Below, one piece after another: positions 35,270 to 43,528 of a stretch of DNA of 64,000 bases. The notes below the pieces were generated by a model, which was not told the origin of the DNA, searched no databases, and saw only the letters and a program-made list of their open reading frames with translations. This stretch comes from RGIG9115 sp045648165 (GTDB lineage: Bacteria; Bacillota; Clostridia; UBA1381): contig JAZRNL010000008.1 in NCBI GenBank assembly GCA_045648165.1, positions 1 to 64,000 of the forward strand, read 5' to 3'. Both the position numbers and the translations under genes were made by a program. How positions within the stretch are numbered: position 1 is the stretch's first letter; every line of letters begins with the position of its first letter.

Positions 35270-36053
35270 AGGTGCAGTATTTTTTGACTACGACGGAACT
35301 CTAACCGATGAAAACAACCATATATACAGTCCAACAGCTAAAACCTTATATGTTCTTGAAAAGCTACGCGCAAATGGATATGCCACCTTTCTTACAACCG
35401 GAAGAATGAAACCTCTCACAACAATGGTTTCAGGTAAATTCACCGGTCTTATCACCAACAACGGAGCTTATGCAGAAATAGACGGAAAAACCATACTTAG
35501 CCGTACCATCCCGGAAAACCTGTTAAAGACAGCTGTAGAGTATATGAACAGAGAAAATATACATTATTCTTTTGAAACTCTCTCGTGTGCATATACAAAC
35601 GGGTTAAAGGACTCACACTTTTTAAGTGTTCTCGAGCATTTTAAGCTTGCAAAGAGTCTTTTTAAACCACTCCCCCAAAAAACCATTACAGAAGCATACA
35701 AAATATTAATCACCTACGAATCAGAAGAAAAACTTATTAAAATGCAGGAAGATTTCAAAGAAGTCTTTGAAATCAAACCTCATCGTTTTTGTCTATCTGC
35801 AGACATTAACGACAAAACCGTTTCAAAATCTATTGGAATCGAAGCAATTCTAAATCACCTTAATATTCCTAAAGAAAATTCCTATGCAATCGGCGACGGA
35901 GCAAACGACCTTTCAATGATAAAATGTGTAGGCCACGGAGTTGTTATGGGCGAACATTCCAAAGAACTGGAACCATATGCGGAATTTATAACAAAATCAG
36001 TAAAGGAAGACGGAATATTCCACGCACTTTGCGAACATTATAATTTAGTTTAA
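35262..36053 (+). CDS. Cof-type HAD-family phosphatase
   Basis: A 263-residue HAD hydrolase of the Cof/YkrA class: motif I FFDYDGTLTD (residues 7-16), motif II TTGRM, a C2 cap in the middle, and motif IV YAIGDGANDLSMIK. Such enzymes dephosphorylate sugar or flavin phosphates; the substrate is not predictable. ATG at 35262 has GGGAGG 12 bases upstream and overlaps the trmB stop. Confidence 0.92.
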   Translation: MYKGAVFFDYDGTLTDENNHIYSPTAKTLYVLEKLRANGYATFLTTGRMKPLTTMVSGKFTGLITNNGAYAEIDGKTILSRTIPENLLKTAVEYMNRENIHYSFETLSCAYTNGLKDSHFLSVLEHFKLAKSLFKPLPQKTITEAYKILITYESEEKLIKMQEDFKEVFEIKPHRFCLSADINDKTVSKSIGIEAILNHLNIPKENSYAIGDGANDLSMIKCVGHGVVMGEHSKELEPYAEFITKSVKEDGIFHALCEHYNLV

Positions 36054-36083
36054 AAATTGCATCCAATTGTGGATGCAATTTTT
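36054..36083 (+). terminator. Terminator after the Cof-type HAD gene
   Basis: AAATTGCATCC pairs with GGATGCAATTT around AATTGT, then a T run; it begins directly after the stop codon. Confidence 0.9.
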
Positions 36084-36104
36084 ACATTTCGCTATTCTTA
36101 ACAA

Positions 36105-36130
36105 AAGGATGTTGCAAAAGCAACATCCTT
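36105..36130 (-). terminator. Terminator for the aminotransferase gene
   Basis: AAGGATGTTGC, loop AAAA, exact complement; on the minus strand TTTTG follows. Confidence 0.75.
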
Positions 36131-36134
36131 ACTA

Positions 36135-37322
36135 TTAATACTCTTCTTTTAGAAACTTTTCAAGACGGTCAAGACCTTCCTTGCAGTTTTCCATACTTGT
36201 AGCATAACTCCATCTTACATATTCAGGAGCTTCAAAACCGGTTCCGGGCACTACAGCTACCTTGGCAACATCAAGGAACATAGCAGCAAAATCGTCTGCT
36301 GATTCAATCTTTTTACCATAAAGTGTTTTTCCGATAACGTCCTTTATATTCATCATTATATAGAATGCACCGTTTGGCATGAGGCATGATACATCTTTAA
36401 TGTTGTTGATTCGCTCAACCATATAATTACGGCGCTTTACAAACTCAACCTTCATCTCTTCGACGCAGTCAAGACCTCCATCAAGAGCCGCTATCGTTGC
36501 TTCCTGCGCAATAGAGTTAGGATTTGATGTTGCGTGGGATTGAATACTTGACATAGCCTTTGCAAGCTTTGAGTTAGAAGCGGTAAAACCAATTCTCCAA
36601 CCTGTCATGGCATACGTTTTAGATACACCGTTAACTATAATCGTAAGGTCTTTAATCTTTTCGTTAAAGGATGCAATGCTTGTGTGCTTTCCCTCATATA
36701 TAAGATGCTCATAGATTTCATCAGACACTACATAAATGTTATGTCGTACTGCAACCTCTGCAATAGCTTCAAGCTCTTCTGCAGTGTAAATCATACCCGT
36801 CGGATTTGAAGGGCTGTTAAGAACAATTGCACGGGTTTTTGGTGTGATTGCCGCTTCATACTCAGCAGCAGTAGCTTTAAATCCATTTTCTTCCTTTGTT
36901 AGAAGCGAAACCGGTACTCCGTCTGCAATCTTAACCATTTCGGGATAACTTACCCAATAAGGTGCAGGTATAATTACCTCATCACCGGGATTACAAATAA
37001 CCATAAACACATTTACAAGACTATGCTTTGCACCGTTTGATACAACGATTTGTGATGGGTCATAGTTAAGACCGTTTTCACGCAAAAATTTACGGCAAAC
37101 AGCTTCCCTTACAGGCAATGTACCTGCAGCAGGTGTATATCTTGTTTTACCATCCGCAATGGCTTTTATTGCAGCATCACAAATATGTTTCGGAGTATTG
37201 AAATCAGGTTCGCCAGCTCCGAAGCCTACAACATCAACGCCCTCTGCTTTCATTTGTTTAAACTTTGTATCAATCGCAAGTGTAGGTGACGGTGAGATTG
37301 ATAATGCTTTTTTTGATATCAT
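36135..37322 (-). CDS. aspB: Pyridoxal phosphate-dependent aminotransferase (aspartate type, class I)
   Basis: A 395-residue fold-type I aminotransferase: ISKKALSISPSPTLAID at the start, N-S-P-S-N-P-T-G-M-I-Y, and the cofactor lysine in NGVSKTYAMTGWRIGF. The closest well-known group is Bacillus-type AspB, converting aspartate/2-oxoglutarate to oxaloacetate/glutamate; other substrates are possible. ATG at 37322 is chosen because AGGAAGG lies nine bases upstream. About 220 bases separate it from yraN and hold only A/T-rich sequence with no clear promoter. Confidence 0.93.
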   Translation of the reverse strand: MISKKALSISPSPTLAIDTKFKQMKAEGVDVVGFGAGEPDFNTPKHICDAAIKAIADGKTRYTPAAGTLPVREAVCRKFLRENGLNYDPSQIVVSNGAKHSLVNVFMVICNPGDEVIIPAPYWVSYPEMVKIADGVPVSLLTKEENGFKATAAEYEAAITPKTRAIVLNSPSNPTGMIYTAEELEAIAEVAVRHNIYVVSDEIYEHLIYEGKHTSIASFNEKIKDLTIIVNGVSKTYAMTGWRIGFTASNSKLAKAMSSIQSHATSNPNSIAQEATIAALDGGLDCVEEMKVEFVKRRNYMVERINNIKDVSCLMPNGAFYIMMNIKDVIGKTLYGKKIESADDFAAMFLDVAKVAVVPGTGFEAPEYVRWSYATSMENCKEGLDRLEKFLKEEY

Positions 37323-37545
37323 AATTCCATTCCTTCCTATTTTCAAACTCCAAAATGAAAGAAGAATATTTTAATCTTTCATAATAGTAGAATATGCATT
37401 TTTATAAAAAAAGTTAAAAACCACATAAATACTTACATTCCACAATTTTATTAACAATATATATGATACTACAAAAAGCGCCAAAATGCAAGATTCATTT
37501 CACATAATTTCAAAATCAAATTTTGGAAATTTATGTGCAATTTAA

Positions 37546-37893
37546 TCAAAAAGCATTTTCGATATGATTTATTTCCATAATTTCACCGTTTGTATGATAC
37601 ACTTCCATAACATCAAATCGCATATCGCAATCTGCATTTTTAATATAATACAACGCCGCTCGCTTTACCTTTTGTTGCTTTCTGAAATCCACAAATTCTG
37701 CAGCCGCTCCGTAATTACTGTTCTTTCTTGTTTTAACCTCAACAAAAACCGTGCACCCGTCTTTTAAGCATATTATATCAATTTCACCGGTTTTGCAAAG
37801 AAAATTCGTATGAACAATTCTGTATCCTTTTTGTTCAAGATATTTGCAAGCCGCTTCTTCCCCTATCCTGCCTATAATTTGCTTGTCAGTCAT
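37546..37893 (-). CDS. yraN: YraN/UPF0102-family nuclease-like protein
   Basis: About 115 residues with the restriction-endonuclease-like core: IGRIGEEAACKYLEQKGY, GEIDIICLKDG and VFVEVKTRK give the G-E-x-x-A, D and E-x-K catalytic pattern. No established function; relatives are linked to recombination or Holliday-junction-like nucleases. It overlaps or abuts rnhB. GTG at 37902 is an alternative start. Confidence 0.9.
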   Translation of the reverse strand: MTDKQIIGRIGEEAACKYLEQKGYRIVHTNFLCKTGEIDIICLKDGCTVFVEVKTRKNSNYGAAAEFVDFRKQQKVKRAALYYIKNADCDMRFDVMEVYHTNGEIMEINHIENAF

Positions 37894-37894
37894 T

Positions 37895-38536
37895 TTACTC
37901 ACCTAAAATCTTTTTAAGAAATGAACGTCTATGTATTTCACAAGGTCCGAATTTTAAAATTGCATCGACATGTGCTTTTGTTCCATACCCCTTATGACTA
38001 TCAAAACCATATTCCGGATACTTTTCTGCGACCTCACAAATAAATCTGTCACGGGATACCTTTGCAATAATCGAAGCGGCGGCAATATTTATACTCTTTG
38101 AATCGCCCTTAACTATGGTTTTGCAAGGATACACCATATCCTTTATTCTGTTACCATCCACAAATACAAACTCAGGATTAACCGAAAGAGAATTAACTGC
38201 TTTATTCATTGCAAGAAAAGTAGCATTTAAAATATTAATTTCATCAATTACCTTTTCATCGACAGCCTGAACGCTCCACGCTGTTGCTTTTTCTATAATT
38301 ATATCAAAAAGCTCTTCTCTTTTTTTCTCAGTAAGCTTTTTTGAATCATTCAAGCCGTCAACAACGCATCCCTCAGGCAAAATCACAGCCGCAGCATACA
38401 CGGGGCCAGCCAAAGGACCTCTACCTGCTTCATCAACTCCTGCAATATACTTAATACCAAGTTCTGCTCTTACCTTACGTTCTTCCTCTTCCATAAGAAA
38501 AAGTCTTTCCGCTTCCTGTTCCTTTGTAAGTTTCAT
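37895..38536 (-). CDS. rnhB: Ribonuclease HII
   Basis: A 213-residue RNase HII: GVDEAGRGPLAGPVYAAAV holds the first catalytic acids, FVDGNRI and KGDSKSINIAAASIIAKVSRD the rest, and SHKGYGTKAH is the family tail motif. It cuts RNA primers and misincorporated ribonucleotides. AAGGAG precedes the ATG. Paired with yraN as in many Firmicutes. Confidence 0.96.
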   Translation of the reverse strand: MKLTKEQEAERLFLMEEEERKVRAELGIKYIAGVDEAGRGPLAGPVYAAAVILPEGCVVDGLNDSKKLTEKKREELFDIIIEKATAWSVQAVDEKVIDEINILNATFLAMNKAVNSLSVNPEFVFVDGNRIKDMVYPCKTIVKGDSKSINIAAASIIAKVSRDRFICEVAEKYPEYGFDSHKGYGTKAHVDAILKFGPCEIHRRSFLKKILGE

Positions 38537-38565
38537 AGTATATGCTCCTTAATTTTAAAAATATA

Positions 38566-38594
38566 TTGATTTTTTTCTACTTGTGTGGTAGAAT
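38566..38594 (+). promoter_or_regulatory. Sigma-A promoter for the DUF4364 gene
   Basis: TTGATT (38566-38571), 17 bases, TAGAAT (38589-38594). Confidence 0.75.
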
Positions 38595-38624
38595 ATACAC
38601 TGAATAATTCCATGGAGGATCATA

Positions 38625-39188
38625 ATGACCTATAACCGAGAAATAAATGACGGCGCAAAAATTCAGTGCATTATTTTATACACGCTTTCAGTAAGCGAAA
38701 GACCACTCCGATATGACGATTTAATTAACCTTATATTCGAAAACTGCAATGTAAACTATGTAGAATTTCAAATTGCCCTGGGAAATCTTACAGACATAGG
38801 GCACATTTCAAAAAATCTTGATACAACAGGTTGCGATGTTTTTGCACTAAACACAGCCGGAGCCGAAGCTAACAAGTATCTTGAAGCAACTCTCCCCGCT
38901 TACATAAAAATCCCTATAAAAAAATTTGTAAAACCATATTTTAAAGAAGAAAATGCAAAGCAAAAGATAAAGTCATCAATCGAAGAAATACGAAATAATG
39001 AATATAATTCATTACTTGGAATTTATGACGACGATGATTTACCGCTTCTTGAAATAAAGCTTTATTCCGGAAGTCGCAATGAGGCTCAGAAAACTGCTGA
39101 ATTATTCAAAAAACATCCGGAAGAAATCTATCGAAAAATTGTAGATATACTAATCTCGTCAGAAGATAATACAACTGAGCGAGAATAA
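38625..39188 (+). CDS. DUF4364-family protein (winged-helix-like)
   Basis: A 187-residue protein of a Clostridia-typical family. Residues 10-80 read as a winged helix (AKIQCIILYTLSVSERPLRYDDLINLIFENCNVNYVEF, then LGNLTDIGHISK). A C-terminal alpha/beta region (about 120-180) ends in an acidic tail. A regulatory role is suggested by the fold but not proven. It has its own promoter and is followed by an unusually large hairpin. Confidence 0.85.
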   Translation: MTYNREINDGAKIQCIILYTLSVSERPLRYDDLINLIFENCNVNYVEFQIALGNLTDIGHISKNLDTTGCDVFALNTAGAEANKYLEATLPAYIKIPIKKFVKPYFKEENAKQKIKSSIEEIRNNEYNSLLGIYDDDDLPLLEIKLYSGSRNEAQKTAELFKKHPEEIYRKIVDILISSEDNTTERE

Positions 39189-39196
39189 CCAATTAA

Positions 39197-39261
39197 AAAA
39201 CAAGAAATGAACAGTTCCCATCGCAGCGGAGGCTTCCGGATGACTGTTCATTTCTTGTTTT
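39197..39261 (+). terminator. Large structured hairpin after the DUF4364 gene
   Basis: AAAACAAGAAATGAACAG (39197-39214) pairs perfectly with CTGTTCATTTCTTGTTTT (39244-39261). The 29-base loop itself folds: CATC/GATG and CGGA-GGCT-TCCG. It lies between convergent genes and has A and T ends on both strands, so it can act as a bidirectional terminator. Confidence 0.75.
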
Positions 39262-39337
39262 ATGTAGGATTTATAACCCGGGTTACAACTACATTATATC
39301 CCGAAAATCGCAATCAGTCAACAGGTATTATTATCCA

Positions 39338-40210
39338 TCAATTATTGCGTTTGAGTAGCTGATTGGTAAAATCCACAAGAAAAGCAGTATCACCTTGCAT
39401 AGAAGAAATACATTCAAGAGCCCTGTTCGTATATTCGGCACAAAGCTTATCAGACTCTTCAAGCCCCAAAAGTGTAACATAAGTACTTTTATTGCACTTT
39501 TCGTCGCTGCCAACAGGCTTTCCAAGTTCCTCAACATTTCCGGTAACATCAAGTATATCGTCTTTTATCTGGAATGCAATTCCAAGGTTTTCGGCATAAT
39601 CGGAAAGTATTTTAAGCACCTCATCTGACACACCTGCAATAACACCCCCGATTACACATGCAGCTTTTATAAGCGCTCCGGTCTTAAGGCTATGCATATA
39701 ACGGAGAGTTTCAACACTTGACATTTTATTTTCATTTTCAATGTCAACAATTTGTCCGCCAATCATACCCTCTGTACCTGCGGCATAAGACATATACTCA
39801 ATTGCTTTAATCTGATTTTCTTTATTATCAAGTTTTGCAGAAGCCATTATATTAAATGCTTTGGTCAACAAAGCATCTCCTGCAAGGATTGCGACTGCTT
39901 CCCCAAACACCTTATGATTAGTGGGTTTACCACGACGAAGGTCATCATTATCCATGGCCGGCAAATCATCATGTATAAGCGAATAAGTATGAATCATTTC
40001 AAGGGCACAGGCAAATGGAATTGCATCTTCTACATTTCCACCACATATTCTGCAAACTTCAAGCAGCAAAACAGGTCTAAGTCTTTTTCCACCCGCTTCA
40101 AGGCTATAGTTTGAAGCTTTATATATACTGTTCTGAAGATTATCCAGATAAGGATTATAAAACTTCAGTTTACTTTCAACAAGGGAAATGTAGCTTTTTA
40201 AATCACACAT
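39338..40210 (-). CDS. ispA: Polyprenyl synthetase (farnesyl diphosphate synthase type)
   Basis: A 290-residue all-helical isoprenyl synthase with LIHDDLPAMDNDDLRRGKPTNHKVFG (first aspartate-rich motif) and FQIKDDILDV (second). It condenses IPP with allylic diphosphates; the small residues before the first motif fit a C15 product. It closes the operon dtd-nusB-tsaD-like-xseA-xseB-ispA, the usual xse-isp linkage. Confidence 0.95.
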   Translation of the reverse strand: MCDLKSYISLVESKLKFYNPYLDNLQNSIYKASNYSLEAGGKRLRPVLLLEVCRICGGNVEDAIPFACALEMIHTYSLIHDDLPAMDNDDLRRGKPTNHKVFGEAVAILAGDALLTKAFNIMASAKLDNKENQIKAIEYMSYAAGTEGMIGGQIVDIENENKMSSVETLRYMHSLKTGALIKAACVIGGVIAGVSDEVLKILSDYAENLGIAFQIKDDILDVTGNVEELGKPVGSDEKCNKSTYVTLLGLEESDKLCAEYTNRALECISSMQGDTAFLVDFTNQLLKRNN

Positions 40211-40227
40211 AAAACTCAGCTCCTGTA

Positions 40228-40452
40228 TTATTCGTTTGTAAGTTCAGGAAAATCAGCAGACGACATATTACCATTACCATCATCCAACAGAACAGAGATT
40301 TTTTTCTCTGCAGTATCTAAAATCTTCTGGCAATCTTTTGAGAGCTTTATTCCCTCTTCAAAAAGACTTATAGACTCATCAAGACTAAGTGTTCCGTCTT
40401 CAAGCTTTGAAACTATTTGTTCAAGCTGAGATATTTTCTCTTCAAATTTCAA
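40228..40452 (-). CDS. xseB: Exodeoxyribonuclease VII small subunit
   Basis: A 74-residue helical protein with FEEKISQLEQIVSKLEDGTLSLDESISLFEEGIKLSKDCQKIL, the XseB signature. It oligomerises on XseA. The start is TTG at 40452, directly after an in-frame stop and seven bases from AGAGTG. Confidence 0.95.
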   Translation of the reverse strand: MKFEEKISQLEQIVSKLEDGTLSLDESISLFEEGIKLSKDCQKILDTAEKKISVLLDDGNGNMSSADFPELTNE

Positions 40453-40466
40453 TCAAATCACTCTTT

Positions 40467-41648
40467 TCAGATTATTTTACAATTAACAGATCCATCAATC
40501 AATTTTAAATTAAATTCTTCATCTTCAGCAAAATCTTTAATACTTCTGTAGCTTTTACCATTTGCTCCAACAGGGACGGTATATCCTCGGGACATAACGG
40601 CTAAAGGGCTAAGAGCATTAAGCTCACCCGCAAGTTTTGCCAAAGAAGATGCTTTTGCTTCAAAAGTGTGGTTTATCGACGATGTCATTCGTTTTGAAAG
40701 CAACTCAATACGAATAGCAAATTCGCTTAGAATATCCTTTGGTGCATCAGGGATCAGATTGTCAAGTTTAAGCCGCATATATTCAATCCTGTCTGTTGCG
40801 TTTTTCACTATACGATTTTTACATATTATGATTTTGTTATAAAGTTCATTCGCAGACGGCACTGCAAGCTCTGCCGCCGCAGATGGCGTGGGTGCTCTCA
40901 TATCTGCCACAAAATCCGCAATCGTAAAATCAGTCTCGTGACCAACTGCAGAAATCACAGGAATTTCAGAATTAAAAATAGCATAGGCAACTCTTTCTTC
41001 GTTAAATGCCCATAAATCTTCAATAGAACCGCCTCCGCGGCCAACTATCAATACATCTGCAGCATCATTCATATTAAACCAATCAATAGCACTGCATATA
41101 GAATTCACCGCCAGCTCTCCCTGAACAACAGTTGGGTATATTATTATATCCGCCACTGGAAAACGTCTTGTCACTACATTTATAATATCTCTCACCGCCG
41201 CACCGGTTGTGGCAGTACAGACGCCGATTCTTTGAGGAATTGACGGAATTTTCTTTTTATATTTATCATCAAATATACCTTCATCTGCAAGCTTTTGTTT
41301 CAGCTTTTCAAATTTAGCCTGAAGGTCACCTTTGCCACATTCGTGCATCTCTTCTATATAGAGCTGATACACTCCCGTAGCCTCATAAACACCAAGCCTT
41401 CCGCGGGCTATTATCATCATTCCGTCCTTCGGTACAAAAGCAAGTGATGCCGCATTAGCTTTGAACATAACAGCTTTCAGAACAGAAGCTTCATCCTTTA
41501 AAGTGATATACATATGACCTGAATAATGGTGCTTGAAATTTGAAATTTCGCCCTTTATCCAGAAATTTGAAAGTGCACTGTTTGAATCTATTATCTTTTT
41601 AACATATGCGTTAACCTGTGAAACCGATACTGTTTTCAGTTCAGATAT
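40467..41648 (-). CDS. xseA: Exodeoxyribonuclease VII large subunit, probable AUA start
   Basis: About 393 residues: N-terminal OB domain (VSVSQVNAYVKKIIDSN ... WIKGEISNFKHHYSGHMYITLKD), catalytic domain with GVCTATTGAAVRDI and VGRGGGSIEDLWAFN, and a coiled-coil C-terminus. It degrades single-stranded DNA with XseB. The SD GGGAGG (41657-41662) is followed after eight bases by AUA (41646-41648), which matches the family N-terminus. The only upstream start is a TTG at 41699 without SD, inside the previous gene, and the next is a CTG too far from the SD. Confidence 0.93.
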   Translation of the reverse strand: MSELKTVSVSQVNAYVKKIIDSNSALSNFWIKGEISNFKHHYSGHMYITLKDEASVLKAVMFKANAASLAFVPKDGMMIIARGRLGVYEATGVYQLYIEEMHECGKGDLQAKFEKLKQKLADEGIFDDKYKKKIPSIPQRIGVCTATTGAAVRDIINVVTRRFPVADIIIYPTVVQGELAVNSICSAIDWFNMNDAADVLIVGRGGGSIEDLWAFNEERVAYAIFNSEIPVISAVGHETDFTIADFVADMRAPTPSAAAELAVPSANELYNKIIICKNRIVKNATDRIEYMRLKLDNLIPDAPKDILSEFAIRIELLSKRMTSSINHTFEAKASSLAKLAGELNALSPLAVMSRGYTVPVGANGKSYRSIKDFAEDEEFNLKLIDGSVNCKII

Positions 41649-41653
41649 AACAA

Positions 41654-42574
41654 TTACCTCCCATCGTGAGAAAATTGTGTTAATATTGCAATCCCGCAAG
41701 CGTTATCCGAAGAAAGCTCAGGAGATGCAACCAAAAGTCTGCAATTTAATTTGCTCTTTAAAAATCCGGTTATATATTTACTGGAAGCCACTCCACCAAC
41801 CAGAAGCACATCGTTCGTACCGGTTTCTGATATGCAGTGAGAAATAGCTTTTTCAAGAGTTTTTGCAACAGCCAGAAATACTCCTGAAACTACAGCTTCT
41901 TTATTCCCATTCACAATCCCTGAAGCTTTAGTTTCAAGACCCGAAAAATTAAAATACCCACCAATCACAGAAACTGGTAAATTTTCAATCTCTTTACTTA
42001 TACAGGCAATTTCGTCCATTTCCTTGCCGCAAGGAAATTTCATCCCCATAGCCACACCTACTCTGTCTATAACCTGCCCTGCGCTTATATCCTTAGTACC
42101 ACCCACAATTTCAACATTAAATCCATGGCCATTATAACGTGTTTTTAAAATTTCTGTTGTACCGCCGGACATATGAACGGATATAAAATCTCTGTCGAGC
42201 AAATCCATAGCTTCAGCTGACTTAATTCCTGCCATAATGTGCCCATCCTGATGGCTGAATGTGTAAAGCGGAACCCCAAGCACCGACGATGCACATTCTG
42301 CAAAAGCTTTGCCTGCCAGGAAAACCGGCATATACGAACCATCAACACTTCTCGGCCTAATGCTGACTCCTACTGCTGATATTCCGGCATTAATATTCAA
42401 ACTATTAATAACCTCAGGGAACTGCCTAATATGCTGAAAAAGAGCATCACTCTGCCGAAGTCCTCTCTCACCGTCTTTTACATCTAAAAGCTTTCTTGAT
42501 TGTGTAACTTCACCATCTTCAAAAACAGCTACACTTGTTGTGTAGTTACTTGTGTCAAAACCGATGGTACTCAT
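41654..42574 (-). CDS. TsaD/Kae1-like paralogue
   Basis: A 306-residue ASKHA-fold protein related to TsaD but clearly diverged. The first motif is GFDTSNYTTSVAVF instead of ESSCDETAAAV, and SGGTTEI replaces SGGHSHI. The metal-ligand pair is kept in SHQDGHIM (His108, His112), as are GGTKDISAGQVIDRVG and LLVGGVASSKYI. True TsaD is encoded at 15476, so this is a second member often annotated as O-sialoglycoprotein endopeptidase. Its ATG overlaps the nusB stop (ATGA). Function unknown. Confidence 0.85.
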   Translation of the reverse strand: MSTIGFDTSNYTTSVAVFEDGEVTQSRKLLDVKDGERGLRQSDALFQHIRQFPEVINSLNINAGISAVGVSIRPRSVDGSYMPVFLAGKAFAECASSVLGVPLYTFSHQDGHIMAGIKSAEAMDLLDRDFISVHMSGGTTEILKTRYNGHGFNVEIVGGTKDISAGQVIDRVGVAMGMKFPCGKEMDEIACISKEIENLPVSVIGGYFNFSGLETKASGIVNGNKEAVVSGVFLAVAKTLEKAISHCISETGTNDVLLVGGVASSKYITGFLKSKLNCRLLVASPELSSDNACGIAILTQFSHDGR

Positions 42575-42972
42575 TTTACCAGCTTGCCCAAAAGCCCGTT
42601 AATAAATGCAGGCTCATTATCATCACCAAACAACTTTGCAAGTTCTACAGCTTCATTTATGCTTACGCTACAAGGAATTTCCTCCACATATTGCATTTCA
42701 GCTATTGCAAGACGAAGTACCGCCACACACATCCTTGAAAGGCGGTTAAATGACCAATTATCACTCAGGTTTTCAGATATTATCTTATCTATTTCTTCTT
42801 TATTGGAGTAAGCTGCAGTTACAACCTCCGAAATATATTTAAAATGCTTTTTATGTTCTCTTAGCTCTTTTGAAAGCTTTAGAAGCTCAAAGCCAACATC
42901 TTCACAGTTATTCATCATAAAAATAAGCTCAAATGCCTTAATTCTGGCATCTCTTCTTGACATTTGTTTCAT
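42571..42972 (-). CDS. nusB: Transcription antitermination factor NusB
   Basis: A 133-residue all-helical protein: SRRDARIKAFELIFMM at the N-terminus, DNWSFNRLSRMCVAVLRLAIAEM and the C-terminal SVSINEAVELAKLFGDDNEPAFINGLLGKL are diagnostic. It binds boxA with S10 and supports rRNA transcription. An A/T-rich stretch of about 88 bases separates it from dtd; a TATAAT is present there on the minus strand, but its -35 is poor. Confidence 0.95.
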   Translation of the reverse strand: MKQMSRRDARIKAFELIFMMNNCEDVGFELLKLSKELREHKKHFKYISEVVTAAYSNKEEIDKIISENLSDNWSFNRLSRMCVAVLRLAIAEMQYVEEIPCSVSINEAVELAKLFGDDNEPAFINGLLGKLVK

Positions 42973-43060
42973 AACAAATCAGCCTTTCAAGTTTAATATC
43001 ATTTATTATATACCAAAAAGTTAAGAAATGGAAGTGTTTAAACAAAATTGTTAATTTCTT

Positions 43061-43510
43061 TTAAAAAAGCTTATTACTATCCAACAAAATTGTTACAGGG
43101 CCGTCATTTAAAAGTTGAACTTTCATATCTGCGCCAAAAATTCCTTTTTCAGTATGAACTCCCATAGATGAAACTTCTGATATTAGTTTTTCATACATCT
43201 GTTCTGCTTTCACAGGCTCACAGGATGCAGAGAAATTAGGTCTCCTACCCTTTCTGCAATCACCAAACAAAGTAAACTGAGAAATAATGAGAACTCCACC
43301 GTCAACGTCTTTAACCGACAGGTTCATTTTTTCGTTCTCATCCTCAAAAATTCTCAAATTTACAATTTTATCGGCAATAAATTTTATATCGGATTCTTCG
43401 TCACCGGGAGCAACAGCAGCTAAAACCAGCAAGCCTTTACCAACTTTGCCCACAATATTGCCATCTACCTTAACAGATGCTTCTGTAACTCTCTGAACAA
43501 CTATACGCAC
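43061..43510 (-). CDS. dtd: D-aminoacyl-tRNA deacylase
   Basis: A 149-residue DTD: MRIVVQRVTEASVKVDG, the active-site segment LIISQFTLFGDCRKGRRPNF and LLNDGPVTILLDS with the GPVT substrate loop. It removes D-amino acids and glycine from mischarged tRNA. The start is GTG at 43510, seven bases after GGAGGGA. Confidence 0.95.
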   Translation of the reverse strand: MRIVVQRVTEASVKVDGNIVGKVGKGLLVLAAVAPGDEESDIKFIADKIVNLRIFEDENEKMNLSVKDVDGGVLIISQFTLFGDCRKGRRPNFSASCEPVKAEQMYEKLISEVSSMGVHTEKGIFGADMKVQLLNDGPVTILLDSNKLF

Positions 43511-43528
43511 AAGTTATCCCTCCGTATA

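Noticed and set aside
39268..39300. Inverted repeat around AACCCGGGTT near the ispA end as a regulatory site
   Set aside because: Most likely part of the transcription-end region of ispA; no promoter or gene start lies near it.
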